A stretch of DNA of 64,000 bases from Nitrospira sp. ND1 (GCF_900170025.1 NZ_FWEX01000006.1:838795-902794); one strand, 5' to 3'; counted from the first letter of the stretch, positions 10,517-19,337 are shown. Made by a program: numbers and translations. Notes: generated by a model not told the origin, from the letters alone.

Positions 10517-10753
10517 ATGAGCGGACAGAGCTGTTTAATCGACGGATGTCAGGCGAGAGTGTATGCGCCGGCAGGCACCCATGCCATCTGCAAGGATCAC
10601 TTTCTCGGCTTCCTCACGTGGAGGCGGCGACGGGGCCCACAGATGTTTCGTAAATATGCCGGCATGACGATGGACGAACGCGATCTGATCGCGGGTGAGT
10701 GGCTCCAGACCCTCGGCACCAAAGACCTGCCCCACCCCATTCCCGGCTTGTAA
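10517..10753 (+). CDS. Small cysteine-containing protein, 78 aa
   Basis: Product starting MSGQSCLIDGC, with CLIDGC and AICKDHF giving a Cys-x4-Cys...Cys-x2-His set that could bind one metal ion, followed by a basic stretch (FLTWRRRRGPQMFRKY) and an acidic helix (MTMDERDLIAGEW). The start is supported by a GGGGGG ribosome binding site six bases upstream; an upstream in-frame ATG at 10463 is less likely. Function unknown. A small nucleic-acid-binding role is possible from the Cys/His and Arg clusters. Confidence 0.6.
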   Translation: MSGQSCLIDGCQARVYAPAGTHAICKDHFLGFLTWRRRRGPQMFRKYAGMTMDERDLIAGEWLQTLGTKDLPHPIPGL

Positions 10754-10772
10754 GTCTCCCCGCTTCACCTGC

Positions 10773-10801
10773 ACCTTCCTGTCCTGCACCGGACGGAAGG
10801 T
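10773..10801. terminator. Hairpin between convergent genes
   Basis: ACCTTCC-T-GTCC and GGACGGAAGGT pair with one bulged T around a six-base loop. It lies between the 78-aa gene (+) and the LuxR-type gene (-). There is no clear T tract, so termination strength is uncertain. Confidence 0.45.
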
Positions 10802-10836
10802 CGGGCAATTCAAACCGGTCTCCTGGCTGTCGGCCC

Positions 10837-11193
10837 TCAGCGTTGGCCTCCCCGACCGGGACGCCTCAGGCCCGGGTCGGTCTCTAGCAGATTTCCCTCC
10901 AGCGCCGCTTTAAGTAATTGGGCAGTATTACACGCGCGCAACTTTTTCATCATGTTCGAGCGATGGGTATCGGCTGTCTTCATGCTGATGTTCAGCTGCT
11001 CTGCGAGACTTCGATTGGTATGACCATCCCAGATCAGGCGAAGAATTTCCAACTCACGTGGCGTGAGATCCTCCGGCCTTCGCTTCACGGCGGCCGGTGC
11101 AAGAGCGTCAGACGATGGACGATGTGTTGTGAAGCCCCCGTCCTCCGTCGCCTCTTGATTCCCTACCCGGCTGTCTTTTTTTTCAGCCAACAT
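10837..11193 (-). CDS. Stand-alone LuxR-type HTH regulator (cassette 1)
   Basis: A 118-residue protein made of a disordered N terminus and one LuxR/GerE helix-turn-helix domain (about residues 40-103): LTPRELEILRLIWDGHTNRS, then LNISMKTADTHRSNMMKKL. There is no receiver or autoinducer domain. It is clearly paralogous to the gene at 12889-13209; both carry VKRRPEDLTPRE. ATG 11193 follows GGAGGG at five bases. It is downstream of an 81-aa gene that is likewise duplicated, so the two form a repeated cassette. Confidence 0.85.
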   Translation of the reverse strand: MLAEKKDSRVGNQEATEDGGFTTHRPSSDALAPAAVKRRPEDLTPRELEILRLIWDGHTNRSLAEQLNISMKTADTHRSNMMKKLRACNTAQLLKAALEGNLLETDPGLRRPGRGGQR

Positions 11194-11252
11194 CAAGTCC
11201 CTCCTTCGTCACCCTTTCCGCATGCTTCACTTCGCGGAGGATGCCGCTTTCT

Positions 11253-11498
11253 TTAGTTCCCCCGCGCCAAGGCAGGCTTGGACGTGTCCCAGAGACGTTG
11301 CAGGTACCCCAACACAGCGGTAATGGCTTGTGTCCGCGGCTGCCAGGAACCCTGTGCATTCCCATTGAGCTCGACCCAAGACCCATCGATCTTTTGGCGG
11401 ACAATCAACCGCTCGAATATGCCGTGGGTGGCCGGTTGAATGGCCAGCAGATACTCCTGCTCTTCCCTGTCTTTGAGTAAGAACCCCTTCACCATCAT
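11253..11498 (-). CDS. Small conserved protein of the LuxR cassette (copy 1)
   Basis: 81 residues. The pattern GFLLKDREEQEYLLAIQP...IDGSWVELN...AVLGYLQRLWDT aligns along its whole length with the 88-aa protein at 13226-13492, so the pair arose by duplication. ATG 11498 is chosen because GGAGG lies seven bases upstream. No membrane segment or known domain is seen. It is the first gene after the sigma-54-like promoter at 11598-11613 and precedes the LuxR-type regulator by about 60 bases. Confidence 0.7.
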   Translation of the reverse strand: MMVKGFLLKDREEQEYLLAIQPATHGIFERLIVRQKIDGSWVELNGNAQGSWQPRTQAITAVLGYLQRLWDTSKPALARGN

Positions 11499-11597
11499 GA
11501 TCACTCCTCCCTTTTTTTCTGCACACTCAGGACCCTCGAATGCCCGTCTCCATCAAAGTCCCCAAGGTCTTTGCCCTACGAGACATATCCCCGCTAT

Positions 11598-11613
11598 ATC
11601 AAGGGCTGTGCCA
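11598..11613 (-). promoter_or_regulatory. Sigma-54-like -24/-12 promoter of cassette 1
   Basis: The minus strand reads TGGCACAGCCCTTGAT. It matches the consensus TGGCACG-N4-TTGC in the -24 block, the TT, and the exact GG-N10-G spacing; the final C of the -12 GC is A. The second cassette has the same element with the same deviation, which argues against chance. Confidence 0.5.
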
Positions 11614-11691
11614 AGTGACGACGGATAGATATTGTTCAAAATAAAACAATATGTTGAGCAAGAATTCTGGATTTATCCCAAACGCCACAAG

Positions 11692-11702
11692 TTGTGCCAC
11701 AA
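11692..11702. promoter_or_regulatory. Candidate activator site upstream of cassette 1
   Basis: TTGTGCCACAA is a perfect dyad with a one-base centre, about 80 bases upstream of the -24/-12 element, where sigma-54 activators bind. A related TTGTGCCA...TGTGCCA pair lies at a similar distance upstream of cassette 2. Confidence 0.35.
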
Positions 11703-11916
11703 GAAACAAGAGTGCGCCAAAATTCAAGCGTGAGACAGTATCGCGAGACACTTTCAGGCGACAGATTGGCCCCGTGCATCTGCCGTATAGGAACGGATAC
11801 TGGGGAATCTTGAGGAACTAGACGGCGAGAGGGAATTGTGCGTGACCGATGGGGCGACGGTTTACAGAACCAAAGAGAACGGCAGGGAAACTGGAAGCGC
11901 AACCGTCAGGCGACGG

Positions 11917-12324
11917 TCATTCAGCGCAAGCACAACCGTCAAGGGAACGCGTGGAAATATAGGTCAGGTTATTGGTGTACCGGGTAAACCCCTTCTGGCG
12001 GCCGAACAAGCGCAGGAGACACCCCTCACCTTTACGCTGCACGAAGAAACTATAGTCGGTGCCGGAGGGCGAAGAGACACCGAAGGGGCGGGGGCCCAAA
12101 GAACCGGTCGCCAACACCACGGTGGTATTCACGGCCAGGCGATTCGCGATATCCCCTTGTTCACCCTCATCCGTGAGGATAGATTGAAGCTGGTCTTTGA
12201 CCTTCTGCCGGCAGGACTCATCCGACCACGTCGTCACCTGAGCGACGGTCGTACAGCCGGAGAGGAAGAAGAGTCCCAACGCCACCCACCCAACACCGAG
12301 AGACCTTCGATCTTCGCCGGACAT
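11917..12324 (-). CDS. Hypothetical lipoprotein
   Basis: 135 residues. The N terminus MSGEDRRSLGVGWVALGLFF ends in a lipobox LSGC, predicting signal peptidase II cleavage and lipidation at Cys24. The mature part has few recognisable features beyond several cysteines (ESC, GEGC, GCAC). It lies 22 bases downstream of the SnoaL-like gene and is probably cotranscribed with it and with cassette 2. Function unknown. Confidence 0.75.
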   Translation of the reverse strand: MSGEDRRSLGVGWVALGLFFLSGCTTVAQVTTWSDESCRQKVKDQLQSILTDEGEQGDIANRLAVNTTVVLATGSLGPRPFGVSSPSGTDYSFFVQRKGEGCLLRLFGRQKGFTRYTNNLTYISTRSLDGCACAE

Positions 12325-12346
12325 CCGGACCTCCCCAGCGATGGGG

Positions 12347-12739
12347 CTAGCCCATCACCGGCGAGCCATGGTGATGGATCATCAACCACTCGTCGCCGAT
12401 ACGCTCAAAGAGATTGGTCGCGAGGACACGCGTTTCGACCGGCTGGTCGTCTTGACGGCTGGTGAGATGTTCGGTGCAGATGACCCACCCCAGGTCCCCT
12501 GCGACCTGAACCTGCACGTCCGACAGCTCAAATTTCATGGAGAAGGTATTGTTGAAGATCAGCACCCAGGAATCGCGCACCGCCGGCCAGTCGCTGCGGA
12601 GGCTCCACCCCGGATGAATGCAGGTGACGTATTCGAGATGCGCCCACACTTTGTCCATCTGGAGCATGTCCAGGCTTTCAAAGGCGGCATAAAAGGCGAG
12701 ATTGGCACGGGTGATTTCTTCGATACGCTGTTCGACCAC
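12347..12739 (-). CDS. SnoaL/NTF2-like fold protein
   Basis: 130 residues with the pattern of a small SnoaL-like cone fold: an N-terminal helix (ANLAFYAAFESLDMLQMDKV), the typical WPAVRDSW helix, and strands ending LATNLFERIGDEWLMIHHHG. Such proteins are often ligand-binding or orphan enzymes. I chose GTG 12739 because GCAGGAG lies six bases upstream; a TTG at 12754 is possible. It is between cassette 2 and the lipoprotein gene. Confidence 0.75.
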   Translation of the reverse strand: MVEQRIEEITRANLAFYAAFESLDMLQMDKVWAHLEYVTCIHPGWSLRSDWPAVRDSWVLIFNNTFSMKFELSDVQVQVAGDLGWVICTEHLTSRQDDQPVETRVLATNLFERIGDEWLMIHHHGSPVMG

Positions 12740-12888
12740 GGCTCGCTCCTGCAACGGTGCGGCATTCTACTGCAAACACCCTCGCCGGCGCGAGCCTCAT
12801 TTCTGCTGTGAGGGGGCGGATTCGCGGGGAGCCGCTGCGCCGCCGGGAGTGGGACTTCCCCCGAGAACGCAGGCCGCCGCGAACCCCA

Positions 12889-13209
12889 TCAGCCCGCATG
12901 GGTGGCGAGCAGCCCCTCTTCCAGCGCGGTCTTCAAGAGTTGCGCAATGTTGGACACGCGCAACTTTTTCATCATATTGGCGCGGTGAGCCTCCGCGGTC
13001 TTGATGCTGATATGCAGCCGCTCCGCGATCGTACGATTCGTCAGGCCGGCCCAAACCAACTGCAAGATTTCCTGTTCGCGAGGAGTCAAGTCTTCAGGAC
13101 GCCGTTTGACCGCCAGGCCTCCGCCCAACGCCTGCGCGATCCCCGGTGTCGAGCCCTGCGCATTCGCCTCACGTTCAACCTGCACAACATTCTGCTGTTC
13201 ACTCCACAT
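12889..13209 (-). CDS. Stand-alone LuxR-type HTH regulator (cassette 2)
   Basis: 106 residues, with a single LuxR/GerE HTH domain at about 35-98: LTPREQEILQLVWAGLTNRT, then LHISIKTAEAHRANMMKKL. No receiver domain. It is the paralogue of 10837-11193. A strong ribosome binding site (AAGGAG, six bases before ATG) supports the start. It is 16 bases downstream of the 88-aa cassette partner and upstream of the SnoaL-like gene. Confidence 0.85.
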   Translation of the reverse strand: MWSEQQNVVQVEREANAQGSTPGIAQALGGGLAVKRRPEDLTPREQEILQLVWAGLTNRTIAERLHISIKTAEAHRANMMKKLRVSNIAQLLKTALEEGLLATHAG

Positions 13210-13225
13210 GGTGCTCTCCTTGGTT

Positions 13226-13492
13226 CTAGTTCTGGCCCTTCATTCCTTCACGAATCGCGAGCGGAAATCCCGATGAGATCGGCGCCAACCCTTGCAGATA
13301 GGTCAGCACCGCTCCGACTGCCCTCCTTCGATCCGTCCAGGTTCGGTGCGGCACTTGCGACATATCGATCCAAGATCCGTCAATCTGTTCTTTTACATCA
13401 GGCTGATCGAAGGGACCCAGGGACGAGGGTTGAATCGTCACCAACACTTCCTGCTCCGCATCGTATGAGAGTAAAAAACCTGCGACATCCAT
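13226..13492 (-). CDS. Small conserved protein of the LuxR cassette (copy 2)
   Basis: 88 residues. GFLLSYDAEQEVLVTIQP...EQIDGSWIDMS...AVLTYLQGL matches the 81-aa protein of cassette 1 through its length. GAGGGG six bases before ATG supports the start. The conserved IDGSW core suggests a small beta-rich fold. No known domain. It is first in its operon after a sigma-54-like promoter. Confidence 0.7.
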   Translation of the reverse strand: MDVAGFLLSYDAEQEVLVTIQPSSLGPFDQPDVKEQIDGSWIDMSQVPHRTWTDRRRAVGAVLTYLQGLAPISSGFPLAIREGMKGQN

Positions 13493-13875
13493 ATGCGTCC
13501 CCTCTTTGGCCTCTCCCCGTCGTTCGACCCGTTATGGCCTGTAGCACCTCGCTCGCATGCTTCTTCTCATATCAAGGATCGTGCCATCGGCGATGGTGGG
13601 CGAAGCATCAAGCAATACTAGGGACTTGTGCCGATCGATGGAGAATCCATCCATTTCGTGCGTCAAGGACATGGCGCAATGCGTTGTGCCAGACCTGTGC
13701 CATGTGCCTCGATGCACAGTCTCAACACATGCACCCGCGCGCGAGGCTGAAGCCGAATCTGATGCGCACGGAATGGCGCGTCAGGCGAAGAAAGTAGGAA
13801 ATGGTGGATTCAGAGGAAAGATCTATCTGACGCGGAGGTACAGGTCCCCGCATTTAGATCGCAATCGAGGCGGAT
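13493..13875. other. Non-coding stretch with promoter elements of cassette 2
   Basis: About 380 bases between cassette 2 and the end of the sigma-54 activator gene. No credible coding sequence. It contains the -24/-12 element at 13571-13586 and a pair of TGTGCCA motifs around 13684-13705. Confidence 0.5.
13571..13586 (-). promoter_or_regulatory. Sigma-54-like -24/-12 promoter of cassette 2
   Basis: The minus strand reads TGGCACGATCCTTGAT: the full TGGCACG block, four bases, then TTG, with GG-N10-G spacing. The -12 C is A, exactly as in cassette 1. It lies about 80 bases before the 88-aa gene. The sigma-54 activator gene ends 290 bases upstream on the same strand. Confidence 0.5.
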
Positions 13876-15270
13876 TCACTGAAGCGGAGCATCCCCTCCG
13901 TCACCCAGTGCGGACACATCGTATTCAGCCAGGCGGCGATAGAAGGTTCGCCGGCTCATCCCTAACAACCGTGCGGCTTCCGAGCGATTGCCGCCCGTTT
14001 GTTGCAGCGCCCCGACCATGCGAGTCCGTTCATCCTGGCGTTTAAAATGCACATAGGTCGCCGCCGGCTCCGGATTCCGGACCTCCGGCGGAAGATCCTC
14101 CACCCGTACCACGGTCCCCTTACAATGAATCAGGGCCGACTCCACTGCACTCTTGAGTTCTCGCACATTGCCGGGCCACGAATGGTTGATGAGGACCTGC
14201 AGCGCTTCCGGACTCACCTGTAACACAGGCTTCTCCATCACGGAGCGGAACTGTCCGAGGAAGGCATGGACCAGTAACGGAATGTCGGTGAGCCGTTCCC
14301 GGAGCGGGGCGAGTTGGAGTCGAGCCACCTTGATGCGATACAACAGGTCCCGTCTGAACGTGCCTTTTTCCACATCTTCGGCGAGATTGTGGTGTGTCGC
14401 CACCACCACCCGCACATCCACCTTGCGCGGCTTGGATTCTCCCAACCGGGTCACTTCACGTTCCTGCAGCACACGCAGGAGGCTGGTCTGCACGGCGGGG
14501 GAAATATCGCCGATCTCATCCAGAAATATGGTGCCCCCCTGCGCAGCCTCAAACACGCCTTCCTGATTATCGATCGCCCCCGTGAAGGCCCCCTTCTTAT
14601 GACCGAAGAGCTGGCTGCCCAGAATCGAGTCGGTAAACCCGGCGCAATTGACGGCCAGAAAAGTGTGGGACGCGCGGCGGCTGGAGAGATGAATTGCGCG
14701 GGCCACCAATTCTTTTCCCGTACCGGTTTCGCCTTCGATCAACACGGTCGCATCGACGGCGGCGACCTTCTGGATCTCTTCGTAGAGCACCACCATCGCG
14801 GGACTCCGGCCGATCAAGTCATGAAACTTGCCGTGATCGGCCAACTGCGACTGCAAGGCCTGCGCTTGATCTTCCGCCGCGAAGCGCCGTCGCACACTCT
14901 CCACCCACTGCTCCGCGATCGTCAACCGCAGCTTCAAGAACTCCACACCGACGGGCTTCACCAGATAGTCGTTGACCCCTGCCTGGAGCGCCGTACGCAA
15001 GGATTCCGGGGAGTCATGCCCGGTGATCATGACAATGACACAGCGGTCCCCGCCGGGACTCGATCGGATGGTCCGGCACACCTGCAGGCCGTCCATTCCG
15101 CCCCCCCGCAACTCCCAATCGAGCAGCACGAGTTCATAGGGTCGCCGACTGTAGGCCTCCCAGGCCGACTCGCCGTCCGCGCAGGCCGTGACGTCATGTC
15201 CACGCGCCTCAATGACCTGTTCGAACAGGCGCCGGATATCGATATGATCTTCCACCAGCAAGACACGCAT
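13876..15270 (-). CDS. NtrC-type sigma-54-dependent response regulator
   Basis: 464 residues in three parts. A receiver (1-120) has phospho-acceptor Asp51 in LVLLDWEL. A sigma-54 AAA+ domain (about 145-380) has Walker A GETGTGKE and the sigma-54 contact loop GAFTGA. A C-terminal Fis-type HTH reads RSEAARLLGMSRRTFYRRL. I chose ATG 15270 because AAGGAG is ten bases upstream and the receiver starts there (MRVLLVEDH). It follows the hybrid kinase gene by 14 bases; the kinase stop codon overlaps the ribosome binding site, so the two form one operon and presumably one phosphorelay. The nearby cassettes with sigma-54-like promoters are its most obvious candidate targets. Confidence 0.95.
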   Translation of the reverse strand: MRVLLVEDHIDIRRLFEQVIEARGHDVTACADGESAWEAYSRRPYELVLLDWELRGGGMDGLQVCRTIRSSPGGDRCVIVMITGHDSPESLRTALQAGVNDYLVKPVGVEFLKLRLTIAEQWVESVRRRFAAEDQAQALQSQLADHGKFHDLIGRSPAMVVLYEEIQKVAAVDATVLIEGETGTGKELVARAIHLSSRRASHTFLAVNCAGFTDSILGSQLFGHKKGAFTGAIDNQEGVFEAAQGGTIFLDEIGDISPAVQTSLLRVLQEREVTRLGESKPRKVDVRVVVATHHNLAEDVEKGTFRRDLLYRIKVARLQLAPLRERLTDIPLLVHAFLGQFRSVMEKPVLQVSPEALQVLINHSWPGNVRELKSAVESALIHCKGTVVRVEDLPPEVRNPEPAATYVHFKRQDERTRMVGALQQTGGNRSEAARLLGMSRRTFYRRLAEYDVSALGDGGDAPLQ

Positions 15271-15284
15271 GGCTTGCTTACTCC

Positions 15285-18200
15285 TTACACATAGACCAGT
15301 TGCAGCCGCTCCAGAAAACGGGTGAGCCTGTGGAGCGCCTCGCGAACGCACACGCCGTCCTTCTGACCCGCCGCCGTCTCCAAGGCTCGTCCATAGGCGC
15401 TGATTGCTTCGAGGCCATAGGTCCCCCCGGCCCCCTTAAGGCCATGCCCGATCTCGCGAATCGTCTCAAAATCTCCTCGATCCAATGCGTCCGCAATCTG
15501 GATGAGTTCCTGCCGTCGATGCTCCAGGAACCCCGGCATCAGGGATTCAAACTCTGCGCTCACCTGCAACACGACGGTGTCGGCTGACGCATCCGCCGAC
15601 GACGGCACGACCGGAACGGAAGTTTGGAAATACAGTTGTATGGCTTCCAGCAGGCGGGCCTTTCGGATAGGTTTCGTCAAATGCGTCGTACACCCCGCCT
15701 CCAGACTCCGCTGGACTTCACTCTGCAACGCATTGGCCGTCAGCGCCAGAATCGGTACCGGACTCCGGCCCTGCGCCTGCTCCCACGACCGAATCGCCCT
15801 CGTCGCGGCATACCCATCCAGCACGGGCATCTGAATATCCATCAGAACCAGGTCGTACGAGCCCCGCTGGAACATCTCGACGGCAAGTTGGCCGTTGGCC
15901 GCGGTCTCAACCCGATGAGGCGTCGATTTAAAATAGAACTCCATCATGCGGCGGTTGTCGACAAAGTCTTCGGCCAACAAGACCTTCAGCCCCGGCATGT
16001 CCCCGGTCGAATCCGGCGGCTGAGACAGCAGCGCATTGCCCTCAGCCAACGCCACCTTGCCGATCACCGCCATCATACCGTTGAACAAATCCGATCGTCG
16101 AAACGGTTTCGTGAGATAGCGCACCACCCCGCACTCACGGGCTCGCGCCTGGTCACCGGCGCGCCGCTCCGAGGTCAACATGATAATGGATACTCCTGCC
16201 AGGCCCGGAGTACGTGCAACCGTCTCCGCGACCTGCCACCCGCTGAGTTTCGGCATGCGCACATCCAAGATCACCAACCGATACGGCACTCCGGCCTTCG
16301 ACGCGCGACGCAGCTCAAACAGGGCCTCCTCGCCACCAGGGACCTCGGCCGCGGGAATGCCCCATCCCGCCAGCGTTTCCCGCACAATCAGGCGGTTGGT
16401 CGCATTGTCGTCCACGATCAAGGTCCGCAAGCTCGCCAATTGCTCCCACTGCGCCGGCGGGACCGCCGGCGCCGGCTGAACATGCACAGCAAACTTGGCC
16501 GTGAAGCTGAACGTACTCCCTCTGCCCAGTTCGCTGTCCACCCACATCTTGCCGCCCATCCGCTCAACCAGTCGTCGGGAAATCGTCAACCCGAGCCCGG
16601 TGCCGCTGTACGGCCGGGTCGTTGAGGAATCCACCTGGGTAAATCGTTCGAAGATGGCAGTCAACTTGTCTGTGGGAATTCCGATGCCGGTATCCCGCAC
16701 CGTAAACAGGATGGTCCCGGGGCCGTCCGCCTGCGGGTCCCGTTCCACACGCAACACCACTTCGCCTTCATCGGTGAACTTGATGGCATTGCCCAACAGG
16801 TTGAGCAACACCTGCCGGAGACGATTCGGATCGCCCACCAGCGACGTCGGCACATCCGGCTGAATCTGGTAGGCTAACTCCAGGTTTTTCTCGCTGGCGC
16901 GCACGGCAACCAGTTCAGCCGCCCGTTGCACCAGGTCGTTGAGATCAAAGTCCACCAAATCCAGATCCAAGTGGCCGGCTTCGATTTTTGACAGATCCAG
17001 CACATCGTTGATCAGGCTGAGCAGGTTGCTCCCGGCATCGCGAAAAATCTGCACATACTCCCGCTGATCCTCGTTCAAGGGTGTTTCCGACAACAGATCC
17101 GCCATGCCGACGATCGCATTCATCGGCGTCCTGATCTCGTGGCTCATGGTCGCCAGGAAGTCGCTCTTGGCCCGGTTCGCGAACTCGGCCGCCTCCTTCG
17201 CCGTCATGAGCGCATTTTCAGCCTCCAACCGTTGTTTCGCTTCGTAGGCCAGGGTCACCAGATTCCCGACGGACGTGGCGAACTGCACTTCTTCTCGCGT
17301 CCACTCGCGCGGCACACCGACCCGCTCATGGCAGACCACGCCGGCCAATCGACCGCCGAAGAAAATGGGCACGTCCAACAACGAAGCGATTCCGAGAGCC
17401 CCGAGATAGGGCTGCACCAATTCGCTCGTGCGCGGATCAGCGGCAACATCATGTGCATCGACCACTTGCTCCTGGAGCAATTCGGCGAAGTAGCGAGGGT
17501 ACTCGACCACATTCAATCGTTGCCCCCGTGAATGCCGCGCCTGACCTTGCTCATACAGTTCCACACAGTCCATTATGGTTCCGGTTCGATCCAGCAACCA
17601 GACACTCGCCCGATCCACGGCCAGCACCAGTGCCGACGTCTGCATCAGTTCTTCCAGCGCCGACTGCCAGTCTCCCGACCCGATATGCTGGCTTTTTGTC
17701 AGCCGCATCAACGCATGTTGGTGAGCCTGCAGCACTGCTTGACTGCGACGCAACGCCGCCTCCGCTTCCGTACGTCTCGTGATGTCCAGCACGAGGGTGA
17801 GCACGCAGGTCTCTCGGCCGATGCAGACCGGCTCGACATTGAACAGCCCGTGCCGCACCTCGCCGGATTTCGTGCGGAACTCTTTTTCCAGATGTCGCAA
17901 AAACCCGTCTCGCCTCAATATCTCGGCCAAGTGCCGGCGATCCTCCGGATTCACCCAGATTCCGATGTCGAGCGAGGACATGCCGATCAGCTCTTCACGG
18001 GAAAATCCGGACACCCGCACGAACGCCTCATTCACGTCGAGCACCCGGCCGTCCTCAAGTCGGCTGATCGCCATCCCGGCCGGACTGCTGTGAAACGCCT
18101 TGGAAAACCGCTCCTCGCTTTCGCGCAACGCCTGCTCGACACCTTTCCGCTCGGTGATATCCCGGGCCACCACTTGAAAGCCGCTGACGACGCCCCCCTC

Positions 18201-19337
18201 CAGTAACAGCTGCGTATGTTGCCCCAACCACACTTCTCGACCGTCCTTGGTAGCCACCGGCACCTCATAGACGGTACGGGGCGTTTTACGGATAAACTGG
18301 CGGCCATAGAACCGCTCGGCTTGCGGACGGCACTGCGGCAGCACGATCTCTAAGTAATGCCGACCGAGCAACTCCTCCGGAAGATAGCCCAGGACACGAA
18401 GCGAGGTCGGGTTACAGTAGGTGAACCTCCCGGCGGCATCGGTCCGATAGATGATATCGCCGGCCTGCTCCACCAACGCGCGGTATCGGTCTTCGCTTTC
18501 TCGTCTCGCCTCCTCAGCCTGTGTCCTCGCCGTGACATCCAGGTGAATGCCGGTCATCCGGATCATCCGCCCCTGCTCATCAAATACTCCCGCGCCCAGC
18601 GAAGAGATCCAGCGATAGGACCCGTCGTGATGCCGGAGGCGATGGTCCAGACGATACTGTTTGGTATATCCTTCCTGAAACAACGTGACCGTCGCCAGCG
18701 CCCGCGTGCGATCGTCAGGGTGAAGACGCGCCTCCCAGTCGGCGACCGTCGCCCCGATTTCCGATTCGGCGCACCCAAGCTGGCTTTTCCAGCGCGGGGA
18801 ATAGTAGGCGGTGTGTTCCTGCAGATCCCACTCCCACACCCCAACATCCGCACCTTCCGCGGCCAGTTCGAACCGCTCCCGACTCTCGCGCAGCTCGGCC
18901 TCTATCTGCCGCTGCTCAGCCAATTGAGCCGTCAGCCGGCCGTTGGCGGAAACCAGATTCTTCGTCTGCTCCGCCACTCGCAGCTCCAGACGACTATTGG
19001 CGGAACGAAGTGCGTCCTCGGCTTCACGCCGCTGCGACAGCAGGTAGGCTGCCCCCCAAATCACGACGGTACCCAGGGCACGACTGAACATCACCGTCGT
19101 CACATCGACACCGGGAGGCGCCAGCCACAATCCTCCGGCAAGTAAGACCGTGCATACCGAGGCATATCGCAGGGGAGCCGCAGGCGGGGCCAGTCGCGAA
19201 CTCAGCCAGAGCGGGAACAGGTACAAAAGCCACATCCCATGCCCCAGCGGAATCGCCGCATCCAACACGAAGACTCCCGCAGTGACCAGGGAAATCGCAG
19301 CCAGCATCCTTAGAATCGTCTCCTCCGAACTCCGCAC
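15285..19337 (-). CDS. Multidomain hybrid histidine kinase
   Basis: 1350 residues. Four hydrophobic segments occupy the first 105 residues, followed by a coiled coil. Three PAS domains (about 155-520) and a GAF domain (about 535-690) follow. The HisKA domain has His733 in MSHEIRTPMNAIVG. The ATPase domain carries DTGIGIP and GTGLGLTI. Receiver 1 has Asp1025, receiver 2 has Asp1167, and a C-terminal HPt domain has His1298 in GHGLKGAGGTYG. All phosphotransfer residues needed for a His-Asp-His-Asp relay to the downstream activator are present. The PAS2 and PAS3 segments contain typical YLPEELLGRH and FSREELIGMS. The signal is unknown; the short loops between membrane helices suggest sensing at or in the membrane or by PAS/GAF ligands. 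Confidence 0.95.
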   Translation of the reverse strand: MRSSEETILRMLAAISLVTAGVFVLDAAIPLGHGMWLLYLFPLWLSSRLAPPAAPLRYASVCTVLLAGGLWLAPPGVDVTTVMFSRALGTVVIWGAAYLLSQRREAEDALRSANSRLELRVAEQTKNLVSANGRLTAQLAEQRQIEAELRESRERFELAAEGADVGVWEWDLQEHTAYYSPRWKSQLGCAESEIGATVADWEARLHPDDRTRALATVTLFQEGYTKQYRLDHRLRHHDGSYRWISSLGAGVFDEQGRMIRMTGIHLDVTARTQAEEARRESEDRYRALVEQAGDIIYRTDAAGRFTYCNPTSLRVLGYLPEELLGRHYLEIVLPQCRPQAERFYGRQFIRKTPRTVYEVPVATKDGREVWLGQHTQLLLEGGVVSGFQVVARDITERKGVEQALRESEERFSKAFHSSPAGMAISRLEDGRVLDVNEAFVRVSGFSREELIGMSSLDIGIWVNPEDRRHLAEILRRDGFLRHLEKEFRTKSGEVRHGLFNVEPVCIGRETCVLTLVLDITRRTEAEAALRRSQAVLQAHQHALMRLTKSQHIGSGDWQSALEELMQTSALVLAVDRASVWLLDRTGTIMDCVELYEQGQARHSRGQRLNVVEYPRYFAELLQEQVVDAHDVAADPRTSELVQPYLGALGIASLLDVPIFFGGRLAGVVCHERVGVPREWTREEVQFATSVGNLVTLAYEAKQRLEAENALMTAKEAAEFANRAKSDFLATMSHEIRTPMNAIVGMADLLSETPLNEDQREYVQIFRDAGSNLLSLINDVLDLSKIEAGHLDLDLVDFDLNDLVQRAAELVAVRASEKNLELAYQIQPDVPTSLVGDPNRLRQVLLNLLGNAIKFTDEGEVVLRVERDPQADGPGTILFTVRDTGIGIPTDKLTAIFERFTQVDSSTTRPYSGTGLGLTISRRLVERMGGKMWVDSELGRGSTFSFTAKFAVHVQPAPAVPPAQWEQLASLRTLIVDDNATNRLIVRETLAGWGIPAAEVPGGEEALFELRRASKAGVPYRLVILDVRMPKLSGWQVAETVARTPGLAGVSIIMLTSERRAGDQARARECGVVRYLTKPFRRSDLFNGMMAVIGKVALAEGNALLSQPPDSTGDMPGLKVLLAEDFVDNRRMMEFYFKSTPHRVETAANGQLAVEMFQRGSYDLVLMDIQMPVLDGYAATRAIRSWEQAQGRSPVPILALTANALQSEVQRSLEAGCTTHLTKPIRKARLLEAIQLYFQTSVPVVPSSADASADTVVLQVSAEFESLMPGFLEHRRQELIQIADALDRGDFETIREIGHGLKGAGGTYGLEAISAYGRALETAAGQKDGVCVREALHRLTRFLERLQLVYV

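Larger units (their letters stand above)
11499..11916. other. Non-coding stretch with promoter elements of cassette 1
   Basis: About 415 bases without a credible gene. It holds the -24/-12 element, an 11-base palindrome upstream of it, and an AT-rich dyad at 11629-11652 (ATATTGTT-N8-AACAATAT) that stands out in this GC-rich sequence. Confidence 0.5.

Noticed and set aside
13682-13697. A second TGGCAC...TTGC sequence upstream of cassette 2 as the main sigma-54 promoter
   Set aside because: The GG to GC distance is eleven bases rather than ten, and it has no counterpart in cassette 1. It may instead be part of an activator site.
15624-16625. 333-codon plus-strand frame inside the hybrid kinase
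   Set aside because: Antisense shadow of the receiver and ATPase domains, with a basic low-complexity product.
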